Notes under the pieces: generated by a model
Seen by the model: only the letters and a program-made list of their open reading frames with translations
Told to the model about the DNA's origin: nothing
The model's database searches: none
In this document: positions 25,601-36,741 of the stretch, in pieces
Numbering within the stretch: position 1 is the stretch's first letter
Layout of the letters: every line of letters begins with the position of its first letter
Made by a program: the position numbers and the translations under genes
Source: Platynereis dumerilii
Taxonomy: Eukaryota; Annelida; Polychaeta; Phyllodocida; Nereididae
Direction: 5' to 3'
Length of the DNA stretch: 64,000 nt
Assembly: GCA_026936325.1 (NCBI GenBank)
Contig: JAPTHN010000008.1
Span: 20,420,703-20,484,702, forward strand

Positions 25601-28600
25601 TGAGTGCTGCCTGGTTGATGAATTGATCAATTAATTTAACAATTCTGTCTTCTCCTTAATTATCTTTTCTTGAGAAAAGTTTGTTAGACTCATCAGTCAT
25701 TCTTTAATTATCGATAGAGTCCTGTGATTAATTGATCAAGTGGTCGATAGATTGATTGATTAATTTAATTTTGAGATTGATTGATTTGTTTAATTTTGAC
25801 TATGTCATAATCTAATTTCAGTGCCGTCATTCAGGGATGCTGATATAGCAAAGAGTCTTCTAATTTCCATAAGTAACGACATCGGCCAGATCGCTTGTTT
25901 AAATGCAAACTTACATGGATTAAAGAGGATAATATTTGGAGGATACTTCATCCGAGGTCATCCCATGACTATGCACACTATTGGATTTGCTATCAATTTC
26001 TGGTCTAAGGTATGTAAATATTTTATCATAAAGAAAATTGTTAGTATCTAGGCACGCCAAGATTATCTTTAAGTGTAATCTTGAAATCTTTGCAGGGTGA
26101 AGTCCAAGCCATGTTTTTGCGGCATGAAGGATACCTTGGCGCCATAGGAGCTTTTATGAAAAGTGTAGAAGAAGAAGGTAATTTATGCATCTATTAAATT
26201 TTGAAGGGGTACAGTTTGGTGGGGAATAGGGAGGCCCTTCAGTCAGTTGTTGCCCTTCACGAGGGCAGATGAGATAAGAGAGAGTCAAAACATACACTTT
26301 GTGGTTTTTTTGCAATTGTCAAAAAGAAAGCTCTCCTGCCTGCAGTGTTACTCTCAATTTCATATTGCATGCACAGGGTTGCCACTGGTCAGGGAAAAGT
26401 CCGGGAAATTCAAGGTCAGGGAAAAGTCAGGGAACTTTGAAATTAGTCAGGGAAATTTGTGATTTTGCAAAAAGTCAGGGAAATCTCACCTTGGTCAGGG
26501 AAGTTTTGCATAAAAACTAATTCATGACACAAAAGGCGATGGTTTCATGATAAGAACGATGAAGAAATGTATGACATTTGCCAGTCTAACCTCTTTGATG
26601 ATTATGAAATGACCTTAAACAGTCAGGGAAATTACCAGCATGTGAGGACAATTGCAATTCCAGCCAAGTCCTGGCCCTGACAGGATGATTGAGTGTGTGG
26701 GGTTGATCAGTTGGGTCTCAGAAGAAAGTCTGATCTCTTTGCAGCCAATACAGCAGCATGTCAGTTATGGGACTTAATTCTATCCAATTTCACGAAATAC
26801 TGCAAAGTCATCAGCAGCTGATGACAATTTCCTAATTTCTCAGGAGCCTTCGGGTTCTTTTCCTCATTATGTAATGGATAGGTCTGCCAAAATTCATAGA
26901 GTTAGTTGACACTGTGATACAACTTTATACCAAGTTCGGAAGTGATAGTTGCAGTAGTTCTTTTTAAATAGCCAGTCAAAGATGATTTTGAGCACTGCCA
27001 AAGTCATGGCTAGGCCATGACGCTGTGAGAGTGTCATGGGAGGGTGATGACAGTGCTAGGGTGATTGTCATGTGGGGCTGAGGACATTGATTGTCATCAG
27101 CTGGTGATAATTTCCCTGACTGTTAAAATCAGAAATCTATAGCTTGAGGCATCTTGAGTGAGCAACCTCGCGTCAGTCATTTCCTTTTTGTTTCAAATCG
27201 CAAAGTAAATTCACAAAAGCTTGTGAATTGCAATTCAAAATTTTGTGCAAGAGCCTTTTTGTGGTCAGGGAAAACTTGTTTTGAGACAGGGAAAAGTCAG
27301 GGAATTTCGAAATCCGACTTGAGTGGCAACCCTGAATACCTGATACATCCATTTATATATGTGTAACAATTGGGTTGACTTACCTGAGTTTCTTTCCATT
27401 TGTTTATTTTAGATTTTGAGCGTTACTGCTGGGGAGACTACACGTCATGGGGAGAGAACTATGCTGGGAGTTCTGCCGGCTTACAGAGTCCAAAGGACAA
27501 GTCTTTTTGTGTTTTACAATCAAGGGACAGAAGTAGTACTGTAAGTTATTCCAAAATTTGTTCAGTTTATTCAATATTGTCACAACATCAAAAGTGGTTT
27601 CTGTTCAGATAGTTTTCCTAAATTAAGAAATGTGAAGCCAACAATTAATGAATTATCACATGAAGTTTTTATTTCAAAAACATAAATTTGATATCGCATA
27701 AAACATTATACATAAAATGGTACTTACCTGTCTGATGACAAGTTTGCTTTTCAACTTCAGTTTGACATGTTGGAACTGGACCGCTTTGACAAACCTCTTG
27801 TCAGTTGTCCTTTGCTATTGGATGCTGCTAGTTATTTTCCTGACACCGAAGATCTCACCTTAGACGCCTCTGCCAGAGATTACTGGTTGCAGTGCTTTGA
27901 AGATGCTATGGACAAGGTAAATGAATGATATGACTATGTCCTATGTCACATTTGAGTCATTTCTAATTTTTGATGCTACTGACTCTTAGCAGCTGCCAGA
28001 GGTAGACATAATAATGATAAATGATGAACATTAAGCATAATTATTCACATCTACAAATATGTTTTTTCAAACCTGTTTATGAAAAGTTGAAATTTAGCTT
28101 GAAATGGCGTTTGTTCACTTACAGTTTGCAGAAAGAGCTGTAAACAGTCAGCCAAGTACAGCGGATGCAGAAAAGAGAGCGAAACGCTTCAAAGAAAAAT
28201 TCATCCTGAGATTGAAAGAGTTGCGGGATAATCCTTGGTAAGATACTTTCAAGACACTCTAGTAAATTGTCTCTGGTAGGCCTGCAGGAAGAATATAAAA
28301 GTGGTGACATTGTCATATATGCTCCAGCAAAATATGAATATGCAGTGAATGACAATTTTGACCTATTCTGAATGACAAGTTATGTTCACATGGTGTTACA
28401 GCATTAATTAATATGTGTGAGTTTCCATTATAAATGCTATGTATCATTTTAGGCTAATAATTTTTAGCTCAATCTAATTGGCTCTACTTCTTCATGGATA
28501 AATTACCAGCTAGTTGAAGAATTAAAACTGCTGTAAACATGCTACATACAGATGTATACTGTCTATTGACATTGAATGAAATAATCCAAATTTGTCTCAC

Positions 28601-31572
28601 AGCTTGTAAGATGTGAGTGGAAATAATCATATCTATGATTTGCACCCATATCATCGTATGTTTCAGTGCGTATGGATCTCTCACAGTTAGAAGTTTGTTG
28701 GACACCAGAGAACATTGCATGGAGGAATTCCACTTCTTAGACGTCTATTCACAGGTCTGTGTCCATTTATTTTCCCCCAGGATAAAAATGAAGCTTGCAT
28801 GCAAAATAAACATATCTTATTGGGCAATTTTACAATGAAAAAAAGAGGCTGACATTTTGCAGCATATGTGTGAAAAAATGAAACCAAAATTATATTGCGT
28901 GTATCCAACTTTAAAAAAATTCAATAAAAACATTGTATTTAGAAAAATCTTGTCAATAATCAACCTTAGAAATGCTTCAGAAAGTGAGAAACAAAATGTA
29001 AAATCTCTAGAAAAGCTCCTCTTTGGCAGTTTACAGGCAACCGGGCCTTCATAAAAGACCACTTTTATCTACAGAAGGTGAATTCTCGTTATGCTGGGAT
29101 GTACTATACTCGTTCTATCACTTACATTGAAACTGTTTCTTTTCTCTTCAGCAAAAGCAACTAGAGAATGAAATGGCTCTTCGACTCTTAGCAGATCACC
29201 TCAAAGGTTTAGACGACATGGAATGGGAGAAGAGACAGTTGGCATTAGCGGAGGGAATACTTGCCGGGAATGTTTTTGACTGGGGAGCCAAGGAGGTGGC
29301 CACTCTGATGGAGTCTGGGCAGTTTGGGTTCAAGGAAGCCATGCAGAAGCTACAGGGTAAATAAAATATTAAATTTTACATAAATATGGTGAGTGTCATA
29401 AGTTTTATCATCAGAATTACGCTGATATAATGTTGGTACCAACCTTTTGAGAATATCCACCCTCCTCTTCAACATCAATCAAATTTTGACGTCTGAAGTC
29501 AGAAGGACCTTTCCCTTTCTTTTTTTCTGGCGGTATTTTTAGAATAAATAATTATATGAATTTTTAGTAAGTAATAATTCATTATGTACAAACTTTTTAT
29601 GATGTACAAACTTCCAGGTTTTAGATTTATAAAGCAACCTTTTAATTAACATTGAATTCGGAAAAAGATTTGAAAAATTTGGTCAGATCACTGACCAAAT
29701 TATTATATGAACTGTCCTCCTAAATAGATCACCCCTCCTACCCATATGCTCAATCTTCTTATTCTTCTATTAATTACCCCCATAGGCAGTATAGCACTCT
29801 CATTTTCATCAGTCATTCTTGTATCTCCAGGTAGACCGTGGCTGTTTGACAACTATGACGAATGGCATGAGCGTTTATCAACTGGTCCTCCTCATAAATG
29901 TGCTGTTATATTTGTGGACAACAGTGGCATTGACGTTATTCTTGGCATATTTCCGTTTGCTCGAGAGTTGCTCAACAGAGGCACAGAGGTATGTAACACG
30001 AGCAATTCATTATAGAACTTTGTAAACGTTTAATTGCATATGTGCCACATTTGACTGTTTAGCCAATGACTTTTACTTTTTAGGTAACTCTAATAATTCA
30101 GTCACGGGCACGTAACTGTTTTGTAACTGCCTGTAAGTGTATTGCATTGCGAGACATTCATTAAATTGTTTACCTACTTACCATACATGTGATAAATGGC
30201 GCATGTTAATTTACTTGTTATTTGAAAAGTAGTAGTTTCTTTTAAAAATAAAATTGTGATTTGATTAGTGACTGAGGTGAAAAAAATGTGTCACTGATAT
30301 AGAAAAAAGAAGAAGATTTAATTCTCTATTGATGTCCATTCACCAATCCTCATTGTTGGTCTGTTACAGAGAATAAAATCAGGTAGATGATTGCATTAGT
30401 TTTAGCTGATATTGTCTTGAATCAGCTTGACATGCTCAGAATTAGGATCCTTGAAATTTGTTTATTTACAGATGAAGAATATTAAATTAAATTTCTGTTT
30501 TTCACCGCCAGGTGATCTTATGTGCGAACACCAGACCTGCTCTCAATGACGTCACCTACAATGAACTTTCGGTGCTCACCAAGAAAGTGGCAGCGATCTC
30601 ACCTGACATCCAAACAGCGCTGAGTGAAGATCGACTGTTGGTCATGGAGTCTGGCCAGGCCTCTCCCTGTCTTGATCTCAGGTAAAAATAGTTACTAATA
30701 AATTAAATATATTAGGGTTTGTGCGGTGGTGGCAGCACCTACTTCCTTCCGCCATCTTTGAGCTTCCAGGACCACTCCAGCAGCAAGCACAAAAATAGAT
30801 AAAGTCACTGAAGTATTATATGAATTTGGAACCTTTTCTAACATACAAAAGTTGAGTGAATTGTCTACATTCATAAGTTTTGCCTATCTGTTCCACTACA
30901 CTCCACTATAGAAACGAGGCTCAAAAAGCAGCAAATTCTTAATTCTTGCCCATTTGTGGCTTGTATTGCCTCCCCCCAAGACAATTTCTAGATATGCACC
31001 TGGCACAGCAAAAACGGGGACCAAAAATGTCAGACATATAGACCTAGTATTTGAAATGCTGAAAGCTTGATAAAAATTTAGTTACAGTGTCACTGATTGG
31101 CAGATGCTATACCTTGCGTTTAACTCACAGCATGGCTTTCTAATACAGGTTATAAATTTATAAAGTGATGATAATTCATATTTGTCAAAAAGTTTATCTG
31201 CTTTCCAAATCAATGAAGCAAATTTCTAATTTTTGTAGATGACATTCGGACCAATTAAAGTTTTTGCCACATTAATTTAAACTTGTATAATTATACACAA
31301 TTATACATGATTGTTATTTGGAACAATTTTCCTATTTTCACAGGTACATAGACTACGACTTAGCAGAGAAGATGCGTGACCACCAAGCAGACTTGATAAT
31401 CATTGAAGGAATGGGACGTTCCGTGCACACTAACTTCTATGCAAGTTTTAACTGCGAGGCCCTAAAAGTAGCCGTGCTCAAGAACCGATGGCTGGCCAAA
31501 CAACTAGGAGGCGAAATGTTTAGTGTAATGTTCAAGTATGAGAAGCCAAGGAAAATTAATTTAGCAAAATGA
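16666..31572 (+). CDS. PANK4: PANK4-type pantothenate kinase / 4'-phosphopantetheine phosphatase
   Basis: This is a cytosolic enzyme of coenzyme A metabolism. Sixteen coding exons with GT-AG introns and matching phases give 781 residues, against 773 in human PANK4, so the gene looks complete. Residues about 25-366 form a pantothenate-kinase (fumble) domain. Residues about 410-781 include the DUF89 metal-dependent phosphatase, which in mammals removes the phosphate from 4'-phosphopantetheine and its damaged forms. The start is the first ATG after an in-frame stop. The stop is TGA at 31570. AATAAA signals follow at 32245, 32269 and 32479. Introns are packed with transposons but no exon is damaged. 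Intron 12 (GTCTGT) has an atypical donor. The exon maps and key residues are in the two domain entries. Confidence 0.97.
17040..17335. repeat. 162-bp tandem duplication in PANK4 intron 1
   Basis: CCGGTTGGCAGAGGTCCTA starts at 17040 and again at 17202. The following sequence, including GATTAGGGGGTGATCATTTA, is repeated with few changes. The TGATCATTTAAT-plus-G-run part resembles a small MITE family seen near 62930 and 63560. Confidence 0.85.
18634..19005. repeat. Putative MITE in PANK4 intron 2
   Basis: GGGACCGTTCAGAATTTATAA on the left and TCATAAATCTGAACCAGGAA on the right form a loose inverted pair, with a GGGAGTTTTG / CAAAACTCCC pair inside. No target duplication was resolved. Confidence 0.45.
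19620..20127 (+). mobile_element. CAGTCAGGG MITE, full copy 1 (PANK4 intron 3)
   Basis: The ends are CAGTCAGGGAAATTATCA and TGGTAATTTCCCTGACTG. The direct repeat ATATA stands at 19615-19619 and 20128-20132. The sequence matches 26620-27122 in reverse over its whole length. No coding capacity was found. Confidence 0.9.
20405..20578 (-). repeat. CAGTCAGGG MITE, partial copy
   Basis: GGCTGTCAAAGATGATTTT, then GGGCTGAGAACATTGAC and a TCTCTGACTG terminus. This is the end half of the MITE family in PANK4 intron 3. The other end is missing. Confidence 0.75.
20921..21090. mobile_element. hAT-like MITE (AGTGGCGGAT family), copy 2
   Basis: AGTGGCGGATTCAGGGTC at the left and TTGATCCGCCACT at the right. 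It shares internal words such as TGTGACAATGTGCGC with 11795-11960. CACCTA occurs on both flanks, close to an 8-bp target duplication but not exact. Confidence 0.75.
21415..21630 (+). repeat. tRNA-derived SINE in PANK4 intron 3
   Basis: CTCAGTTGATAGAGCTC (A box), CCAGGGTTCAATTCCC (B box), then ACTTATGTTGGACAATAG and the TTTGCCTCATTACTGTGTCC body, ending in AAGGCCCCAATCACC. It lies just upstream of exon 4. Confidence 0.88.
22040..24453. mobile_element. hAT-like non-autonomous element with 370-bp TIRs (PANK4 intron 4)
   Basis: The termini TAGGGCGTACCAAAAAAC and GTTTTTTGGTACGCCCTA are exact inverses. An exact 8-bp direct repeat, AGCCTCAG, stands at 22032-22039 and 24454-24461, as hAT transposases make. 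The inverted arms, about 22040-22410 and 24083-24453, stay highly similar throughout and are near-identical over the outer 140 bases. The 1.7-kb middle has no transposase frame. The close arm identity and exact target duplication suggest a fairly recent insertion. Confidence 0.9.
25447..25610 (+). repeat. SINE body, 5' truncated (PANK4 intron 6)
   Basis: CCAGGTGACTTTGACC, then CAGTTACAATCATCCTTTGC, AATTAGCCTACCAAGTGCATAA and AAGCCCCAGTCACC match the body and tail of the SINE family. The tRNA-like head is not recognisable. Confidence 0.65.
26374..27334. mobile_element. TIR element CAGGGTTGCCACT with a nested MITE (PANK4 intron 8)
   Basis: The left end CAGGGTTGCCACTGGTCAGG and right end GAGTGGCAACCCTG pair. 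GTCAGGGAAA recurs at least five times inside the left arm and three times near the right end. The MITE at 26620-27122 is inserted within it, so the element itself is only about 450 bp. The terminus is hAT-like, but no matching 8-bp duplication was found. Confidence 0.75.
26620..27122 (-). mobile_element. CAGTCAGGG MITE, full copy 2
   Basis: The ends are CAGTCAGGGAAATTACCA and GATAATTTCCCTGACTG, with an exact TTAAA direct repeat at 26615-26619 and 27123-27127. It is the reverse of 19620-20127. It sits inside the CAGGGTTGCC element. Confidence 0.9.
27413..31572 (+). other. PANK4: PANK4 exons 9-16: linker and DUF89 phosphatase domain
   Basis: The exons are 27413-27540, 27761-27916, 28125-28237, 28667-28754, 29152-29356, 29831-29988, 30512-30681 and 31344-31572. 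The linker holds RDRSST (T409), an AKT-type RxRxxT site at the place of human Thr406. The phosphatase part shows [28 protein letters not shown], then [11 protein letters not shown] (D626, N627) and ALNDVTYNE (D662). These match the metal ligands D623, N624 and D659 of human PANK4. [13 protein letters not shown] and the SVMFKYE ending are typical of the family. All phosphatase residues I can check are kept. Confidence 0.95.
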
Positions 31573-32244
31573 TAAATAAGGTGTTAAATGATCTCAAGGT
31601 ATCCCTAAAATTTTTTGTACCCAATGAAAATGTTATAATTCAAAGTTATTTAATCATGTATTTCTATTTTTGTAATTATGAAATGAAAATGGTCATCTTG
31701 GATACTATCCAATGGATAGGCTTACTTTAATACAATTGTGTTGAGAATGGTTTCAAAATTATTCACTTGAACTAGGCTGCATATCTGACAGGAATTTTGA
31801 ATAATTTTGTATTTTGCGTAATTTTTAAAATGGCTGAATTACCAAATTTTATTATCTGTATGTGAGACGAGTGTTTCATTCTGTTTTGAATTCATTTCTG
31901 GCACGATATTTTTAATGGTGCAAGAAATTGATGTTTGCTATGATGTTTGCTATAATGTTTTCCAATAATATTTGATGAGAGGATTGTATATTTATAATCA
32001 TCTATGATTTGGTGATCGATACTCAAGAATGCTTCCTGTTAGTTTCATAATTTGTTATTCAGTTAATTAACTTCAGTTGGCAACTTCCGTTTGAGGTTAT
32101 TGATTTGCTGTTTGTCTAGTGATTGCAATTAGTCTTATGATTGTGGTGTGACATTTGTTTCCAGATTTGGAAACTCAACTTATGACAATCATTGTTCATG
32201 TTATACTCAGAAGACAAATGCTAATTGAACTATTAAATGTTTAT

Positions 32245-32500
32245 AATAAATCCGACTTATTAAGTGATAATAAATGTTTCTTAATCTTATCTCAGTGAAT
32301 TTACGTCAAATTGAAATTTTGGTAATCCAAATGTCACGACTCGCAAGTCACATTAATCAGGTTAATTTAACGAAATTTTGCTTTGTAAAAAGCTTGTCAT
32401 TAAGTATTAACTTTCTTGGATTTCTATTTATAACATTTATTGCTATCATTAGACCTAAAATGTATGTTATGTTTCTTCAATAAATGTGACATCTAATAAA
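32245..32500 (+). terminator. Candidate PANK4 polyadenylation signals
   Basis: AATAAA occurs at 32245-32250, 32269-32274, 32479-32484 and 32495-32500. These are the first such hexamers after the stop codon and imply a 3' UTR of about 0.7-0.9 kb. The choice among them cannot be made from sequence. Confidence 0.5.
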
Positions 32501-33084
32501 ATGGCCATCTATGTTTTGAGAAGGTCATTACGACATCTTTTTAACAGTGTTTTATATTATTAGAGGCATTTCTAATTAATGTCATATTCTAAAATCTTGT
32601 CATTAAAAAATGCTAATGTATAAACAGTGTATAAAGTGCAAATTTAAAGTCTTGTCATCCACTGCTATAGTTACACAGATATCTAGCGTATACCACTGAA
32701 GCATGCCCCTATCTTGCTTGCTATGTGCTACCGTATGCTGCATCTATGTTACGATTTTAAAAAGTTTATGGGAGTTTAAAATAATTTAAAATTACTAAGT
32801 CAAAGGGTTTTTACACTTTTCTCCTTTATTTCTCTATTCTGTCGATGAATGTGTGATGTGATTAAATTTGCTAATTTTTTCAAATTTAGTTTTGTATGTT
32901 GTGATCTACATGTATGTTATAGTCTAATTGTGGTCATGCCATAATTTTGCTGAAACAATATTCATTAAATTCATGCAACTGTTGGTCTCCATACTGATGG
33001 AAAAGCTCAGATTAAAGAAAAGTATGTTTGACAAAGTTTATATTTCTCAGAGTATATTTCGCTATGATTTGATATGTACTTTTA

Positions 33085-34061
33085 GCGGGGCAGATTTGTC
33101 ATGAATAGGGGAGTAATATTTCATTTATACATAGAAGCATGAAACTTGGCACATCACTTAAAAACACCTAAAAGAATAAATTTAGATAGGGAGCCACTTC
33201 AGATTTGACCTGGTTGACCCATGGCAGCCATTTTCCAAAATGGTGGCTAATTCTCTCATTTTCCTGCTTTCTGTGAAGTGCCTACAGTTTGACCATATGA
33301 AAACAGTGGTCATTATTTCTTCTAAAGATGTAAAAAACCGTATCAATTGATTCCTGGGTTGAACTGAGGAATTTTAGGGTGGTCAGGGTCCATTTTGTTG
33401 TAACTGTTGAAGAAAATGCAGCATTTTCGCGGTTTTCCATTATTCTATGGAATCTCAATTAATATTTAAATAGACCACATATTTGAATTCCTTGTAAGAA
33501 GAGCTTTCAAATGAATGGTAGCATCACTAGTTTCCGTGAATTCTTTGTCAAAATGAACCTCAGAACCGAAATCTTCAAAAAACTTAAAATTTTCTTTTTT
33601 TCCATTTCCACTCCAAATTTACGAAACCCATTAATGCGGGTACTCATTTGAAAGCTCTTTTTGTAAGGAATTCAAATATGCAACTTATTTTTATATTCAT
33701 TCAGAATTGGCGAAACCACGGAAAACCGCGAAAATACAGTATTTGAGTTGATAATTCTACCAAAATGGATTCTAGAAAGCCTGAAAATAGTTGAGGCTAC
33801 TAAAAATGTTGTAGTAATGTTCTGAATGCCTAGAGAAGGAATAACAAACAATATTTGCATGCATTCCATTCATAGGAGCTACACAGAAAGCAGCAAATGG
33901 AAGAATTGGCGGCCATTTGGGAAAATGGCTGCCTGTAGCCATCTCTGCTAAATCTGAGGTGGCTCCCTATCCAATTATATTTGTAGAGATGTTTTTTCAG
34001 TGTGCGCCAAGTTTCATGCTTCTATGTATAAATGCACTATTTTCTTACATACCTGCCCCGC
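33085..34061. mobile_element. GCGGGGCAG foldback element (977 bp)
   Basis: GCGGGGCAGATTTG on the left and CCTGCCCCGC on the right, each next to TA. Inverted symmetry runs nearly the whole length. Examples are ATACATAGAAGCATGAAACT against AGTTTCATGCTTCTATGTAT, and CATTTTCCAAAATGG... against its inverse near 33915. Near the centre, AAATTTACGAAACCC is unpaired. No coding capacity was found. Confidence 0.85.
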
Positions 34062-34449
34062 TATTTCAGTATTTCTCTGTTTGTGGTAATATTTTGTCTC
34101 TCGATCACGCATAACTAATAATCAATTATCTGCATAATCTGCTGAGTGAAAACTAATGGTTTGTTAATGCAATGATTTCAATATCAAATAATTGATATTA
34201 TGAATACTGGTTGTGATATGAATTCAACTGCTTTCATATAAATATTTTTGAACAAATCTTTTTGGTTGTTGTTTAATTGATTGATCTGAAAGTGGAGAAT
34301 TTGAAAAGTAGCCGAATGGTACAGGATGTACAGTGTACAGCTCTTGTATTGCCGTCATGGGTTCTATATCTGTAGGCCAATTGTTTGTTTGTTGACTCTC
34401 CATCCATTGCAGGTTGTGTTTCTGTTAGATCTTTTACCCTAGTCTTATG

Positions 34450-34721
34450 CAGGGGTGCCGGAACAGGGGGGGCAGGGGGGGCAATTGCCCCTCCTGCCCT
34501 TGTCCAAGGGGGGCAGGGGGGGCAAGGGTGCCCTTTAGATCTTAAAGAAAAAAACATTATTAGGCCTTATTTTACTAATTTAAGGCACAAATTAGTAAGT
34601 ATATATTCAAAATTATAAGTGACTCTCTAAATAAATTTTCTCACGCGAAATTGGCGCGAATATGATTTGCCCTTTTTCATTTGACCGCCCCTGCTGCCCG
34701 CGATTCCTTCCGGCACCCCTG
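34450..34721. mobile_element. hAT-like MITE CAGGGGTGCCGGAA
   Basis: The termini CAGGGGTGCCGGAA and TTCCGGCACCCCTG are exact inverses, flanked by an exact 8-bp direct repeat, GTCTTATG (34442-34449 and 34722-34729). G-rich internal runs read GGGGGGGCAGGGGGG. It is inserted in the edge of repeat R copy 2. Confidence 0.92.
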
Positions 34722-36120
34722 GTCTTATGCATCAATGTCCTTGGCTCTTCTTGAAACAGTGCTTGTTTTGGTCAAGAAGTCCCAAGACTGCCATGAGGAC
34801 CTTTGAAGCACAATTTGGTAGGACAATCTCCAAAGACCTTTTGAAGGACGTTTGCTGATCCTGTCTGATGACCTGGCCACCAGGGGGCTTACTCTCCTGT
34901 GACAGGGCCCTGAAGCCCTTGGGATCCCGGAGGACTGAGCTAAGACCTTTTGTAAAGACCTCAACTGAGGACCTGCAGAAGGAACTAAAGACCTCAAAGT
35001 CATGCAAGTCAGGTCACTACGACCTTTGTTAGAATGGTCGACTGCTCTCTCTCAAGCAATTCCGATGCTCTCCTTTAGCCGGTGTTTCCTTCAGGTCTTC
35101 TGACCTCTTTTGCATATGGGGTTACAAACTGCTAACCCAAGTTATGGGCTAGAATGAAATTAGGGCAACCCCTGGAGCCATGTACCTTGGAGAATGGGTG
35201 TCTTTGAAAATTCAAATGTGTTGGACCTTTGGGAAGAGTGTTTAGAATCAGTTCTCGTCTGCTGCGAGCCTGCGAAAGGTTTCATCTGAAGTCGTTGGTC
35301 ATCCTTTCATTTAATACTGTTGGTTTTGGATAAGATAGGGTAAGAAATGAGTGTGGAGAATCTGCTTCTTTGAAGATTTGAAAATGACATTTAGGTAGGC
35401 CTACTGGGTTAAGAATCAGAACTGTCTGAAAAGGCATTCAGGACCTTTGGTTCTTGGTTGAGAATCAGGGCTCCTTCGTGTGTCAAAAGGCATGCTCTTT
35501 GAAAGCCAATGCCATTTACAGGCTCTAGACTTCCAAAGATACATTTTGAAATCTAGGTTAAGAAAGAGTTTCAAGAAAAACTGTCAAAGGAAAACTTTTG
35601 TTCCAAATATACAACAACAGAGCTTTACAAAGAGTCTAAATAGCATAAACATTTGTTCATGAGAGACTCACATGAATATCTTTGAAATGTAGACGAAGTA
35701 TCATCACTCTTGTTTGCTCTGTTTTGCTAAAAAAGAAAGAAAAGAAAAGCACTCTGTGTTTTTTAATGTCTTCAGGGGAGTATTGTTTACAACTTGAATA
35801 TGGAAAAAGATTTTAAAGACTGATGAATATGCTTGTGTAAATTTTAATGAATATTTAACCACATTCATCCTTTTCAGCAGAAACAGCAGTGGAATTCAGG
35901 GAGGATAATTTGATGAGGAAGACACAATTTGATATGAGTATGACAAGACATTCCCTATGGAAAGATGCTGGTAGCTTATGCCTTTTTAATGTGCTTTCTG
36001 ATGAGCTTCATATTGGATGGGCATCACTTTTTATGAATTTTGTTGGGAAACTTCTGCCCTTATCTCAAAGTGACCTCATAAATCATACAGTGTGCATGCA
36101 ATGAAATGAATGATCACAAT
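34722..36120 (-). repeat. Unclassified dispersed repeat R, copy 2
   Basis: 34730-35450 is the reverse of 2630-3475. 35690-36110 is the reverse of the block at 42900-43105 and matches 54980-55400 in reverse. The copy lacks the hairpin that sits in the 43.2-kb copy, which marks that hairpin as an insertion. The short frames here (for example 34732-35007 and 35889-36104) are shared across frames and are not called as genes. Confidence 0.75.
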
Positions 36121-36640
36121 CAACCATATGGGATTCCACATTCTGCTTTAAAAACACAAATTGCATAATTGTTGTACCTTCATAAGCCATTTATTCGGCT
36201 TATGAAAGAGCGTCTAATTATAAACGGGTCTCCACAGTTAGAAAATGTTTGCAGTTCTTTCAAGGTGATCATTTGCTCTGGACACTTTAAATTACATTGC
36301 CTTCATTAGGTGTTTGTTTGGCAACTCAACTAATAGATTAACATTTATAGTTAAATCTTCACTCAAATGAAGGAACTGCATGCAGCTTCATTTTGGAAGT
36401 AATTTGGTCTGCTTTGGGAAGAAACAAATTTTCAACTTCACAATTCACCTTGGTTGTTTCCTATAATTATTACCTTAACTGATTAGCCTCTGGAATGGTG
36501 AAATTGCATTGCAACAGTTGACAGCTATCTACATGTTCTTCTGTTCTTGAGCTGATTTGCGTGTATGTTATATTATCTGTAAACAGAACTATTGGTAGTA
36601 TTTTCTACAGCGGTCGATTATCATCAAAATTAGATTAGAG
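36121..36640. other. AT-rich non-coding stretch
   Basis: Only a short CATAAGCC...GGCTTATG palindrome near 36181 stands out. Confidence 0.4.
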
Positions 36641-36653
36641 AGGTTATGTGCCA

Positions 36654-36741
36654 GTTATATCCCGCGTTTGAGGGAATATGTGATATATCCGAGGCGTAGC
36701 TGAGGATTATCACATATTCACGAAAACAACGGATATAACTA
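36654..36741. repeat. Palindromic MITE-like hairpin
   Basis: GTTATATCCCGCGTTTGAGG, GAATATGTGATA, then an apex GAGGCGTAGCTGAGG, then TATCACATATTC and CGGATATAAC. The arms pair imperfectly over about 38 bases. Confidence 0.65.

Larger units (their letters stand above)
16666..26177 (+). other. PANK4: PANK4 exons 1-8: pantothenate kinase domain
   Basis: The exons are 16666-16759, 18378-18451, 19375-19592, 21696-21882, 24871-24963, 25081-25243, 25822-26009 and 26096-26177. The ATP-loop motif is [13 protein letters not shown] (D30). [10 protein letters not shown] follows. [11 protein letters not shown] then carries Glu135, aligned with the catalytic Glu138 of PANK1-3. [12 protein letters not shown] comes next. 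[14 protein letters not shown] carries Arg200, aligned with Arg207. Human PANK4 has Val and Trp at these two sites and is kinase-dead; here both are the active residues. Later conserved blocks are [25 protein letters not shown] and the [12 protein letters not shown] end of the domain. I infer that the kinase may be active. Confidence 0.93.

Noticed and set aside
28817-29062. ORFs on both strands between PANK4 exons 12 and 13
   Set aside because: Intronic, no motif, and splice phases of the flanking exons already match without them.
35889-36104. Frame resembling a minus-strand frame at 54981-55214 (shared LMRKT and LCLFNVLSDELH)
   Set aside because: The similarity is at DNA level along repeat R and extends outside the frames; the ends diverge out of frame.
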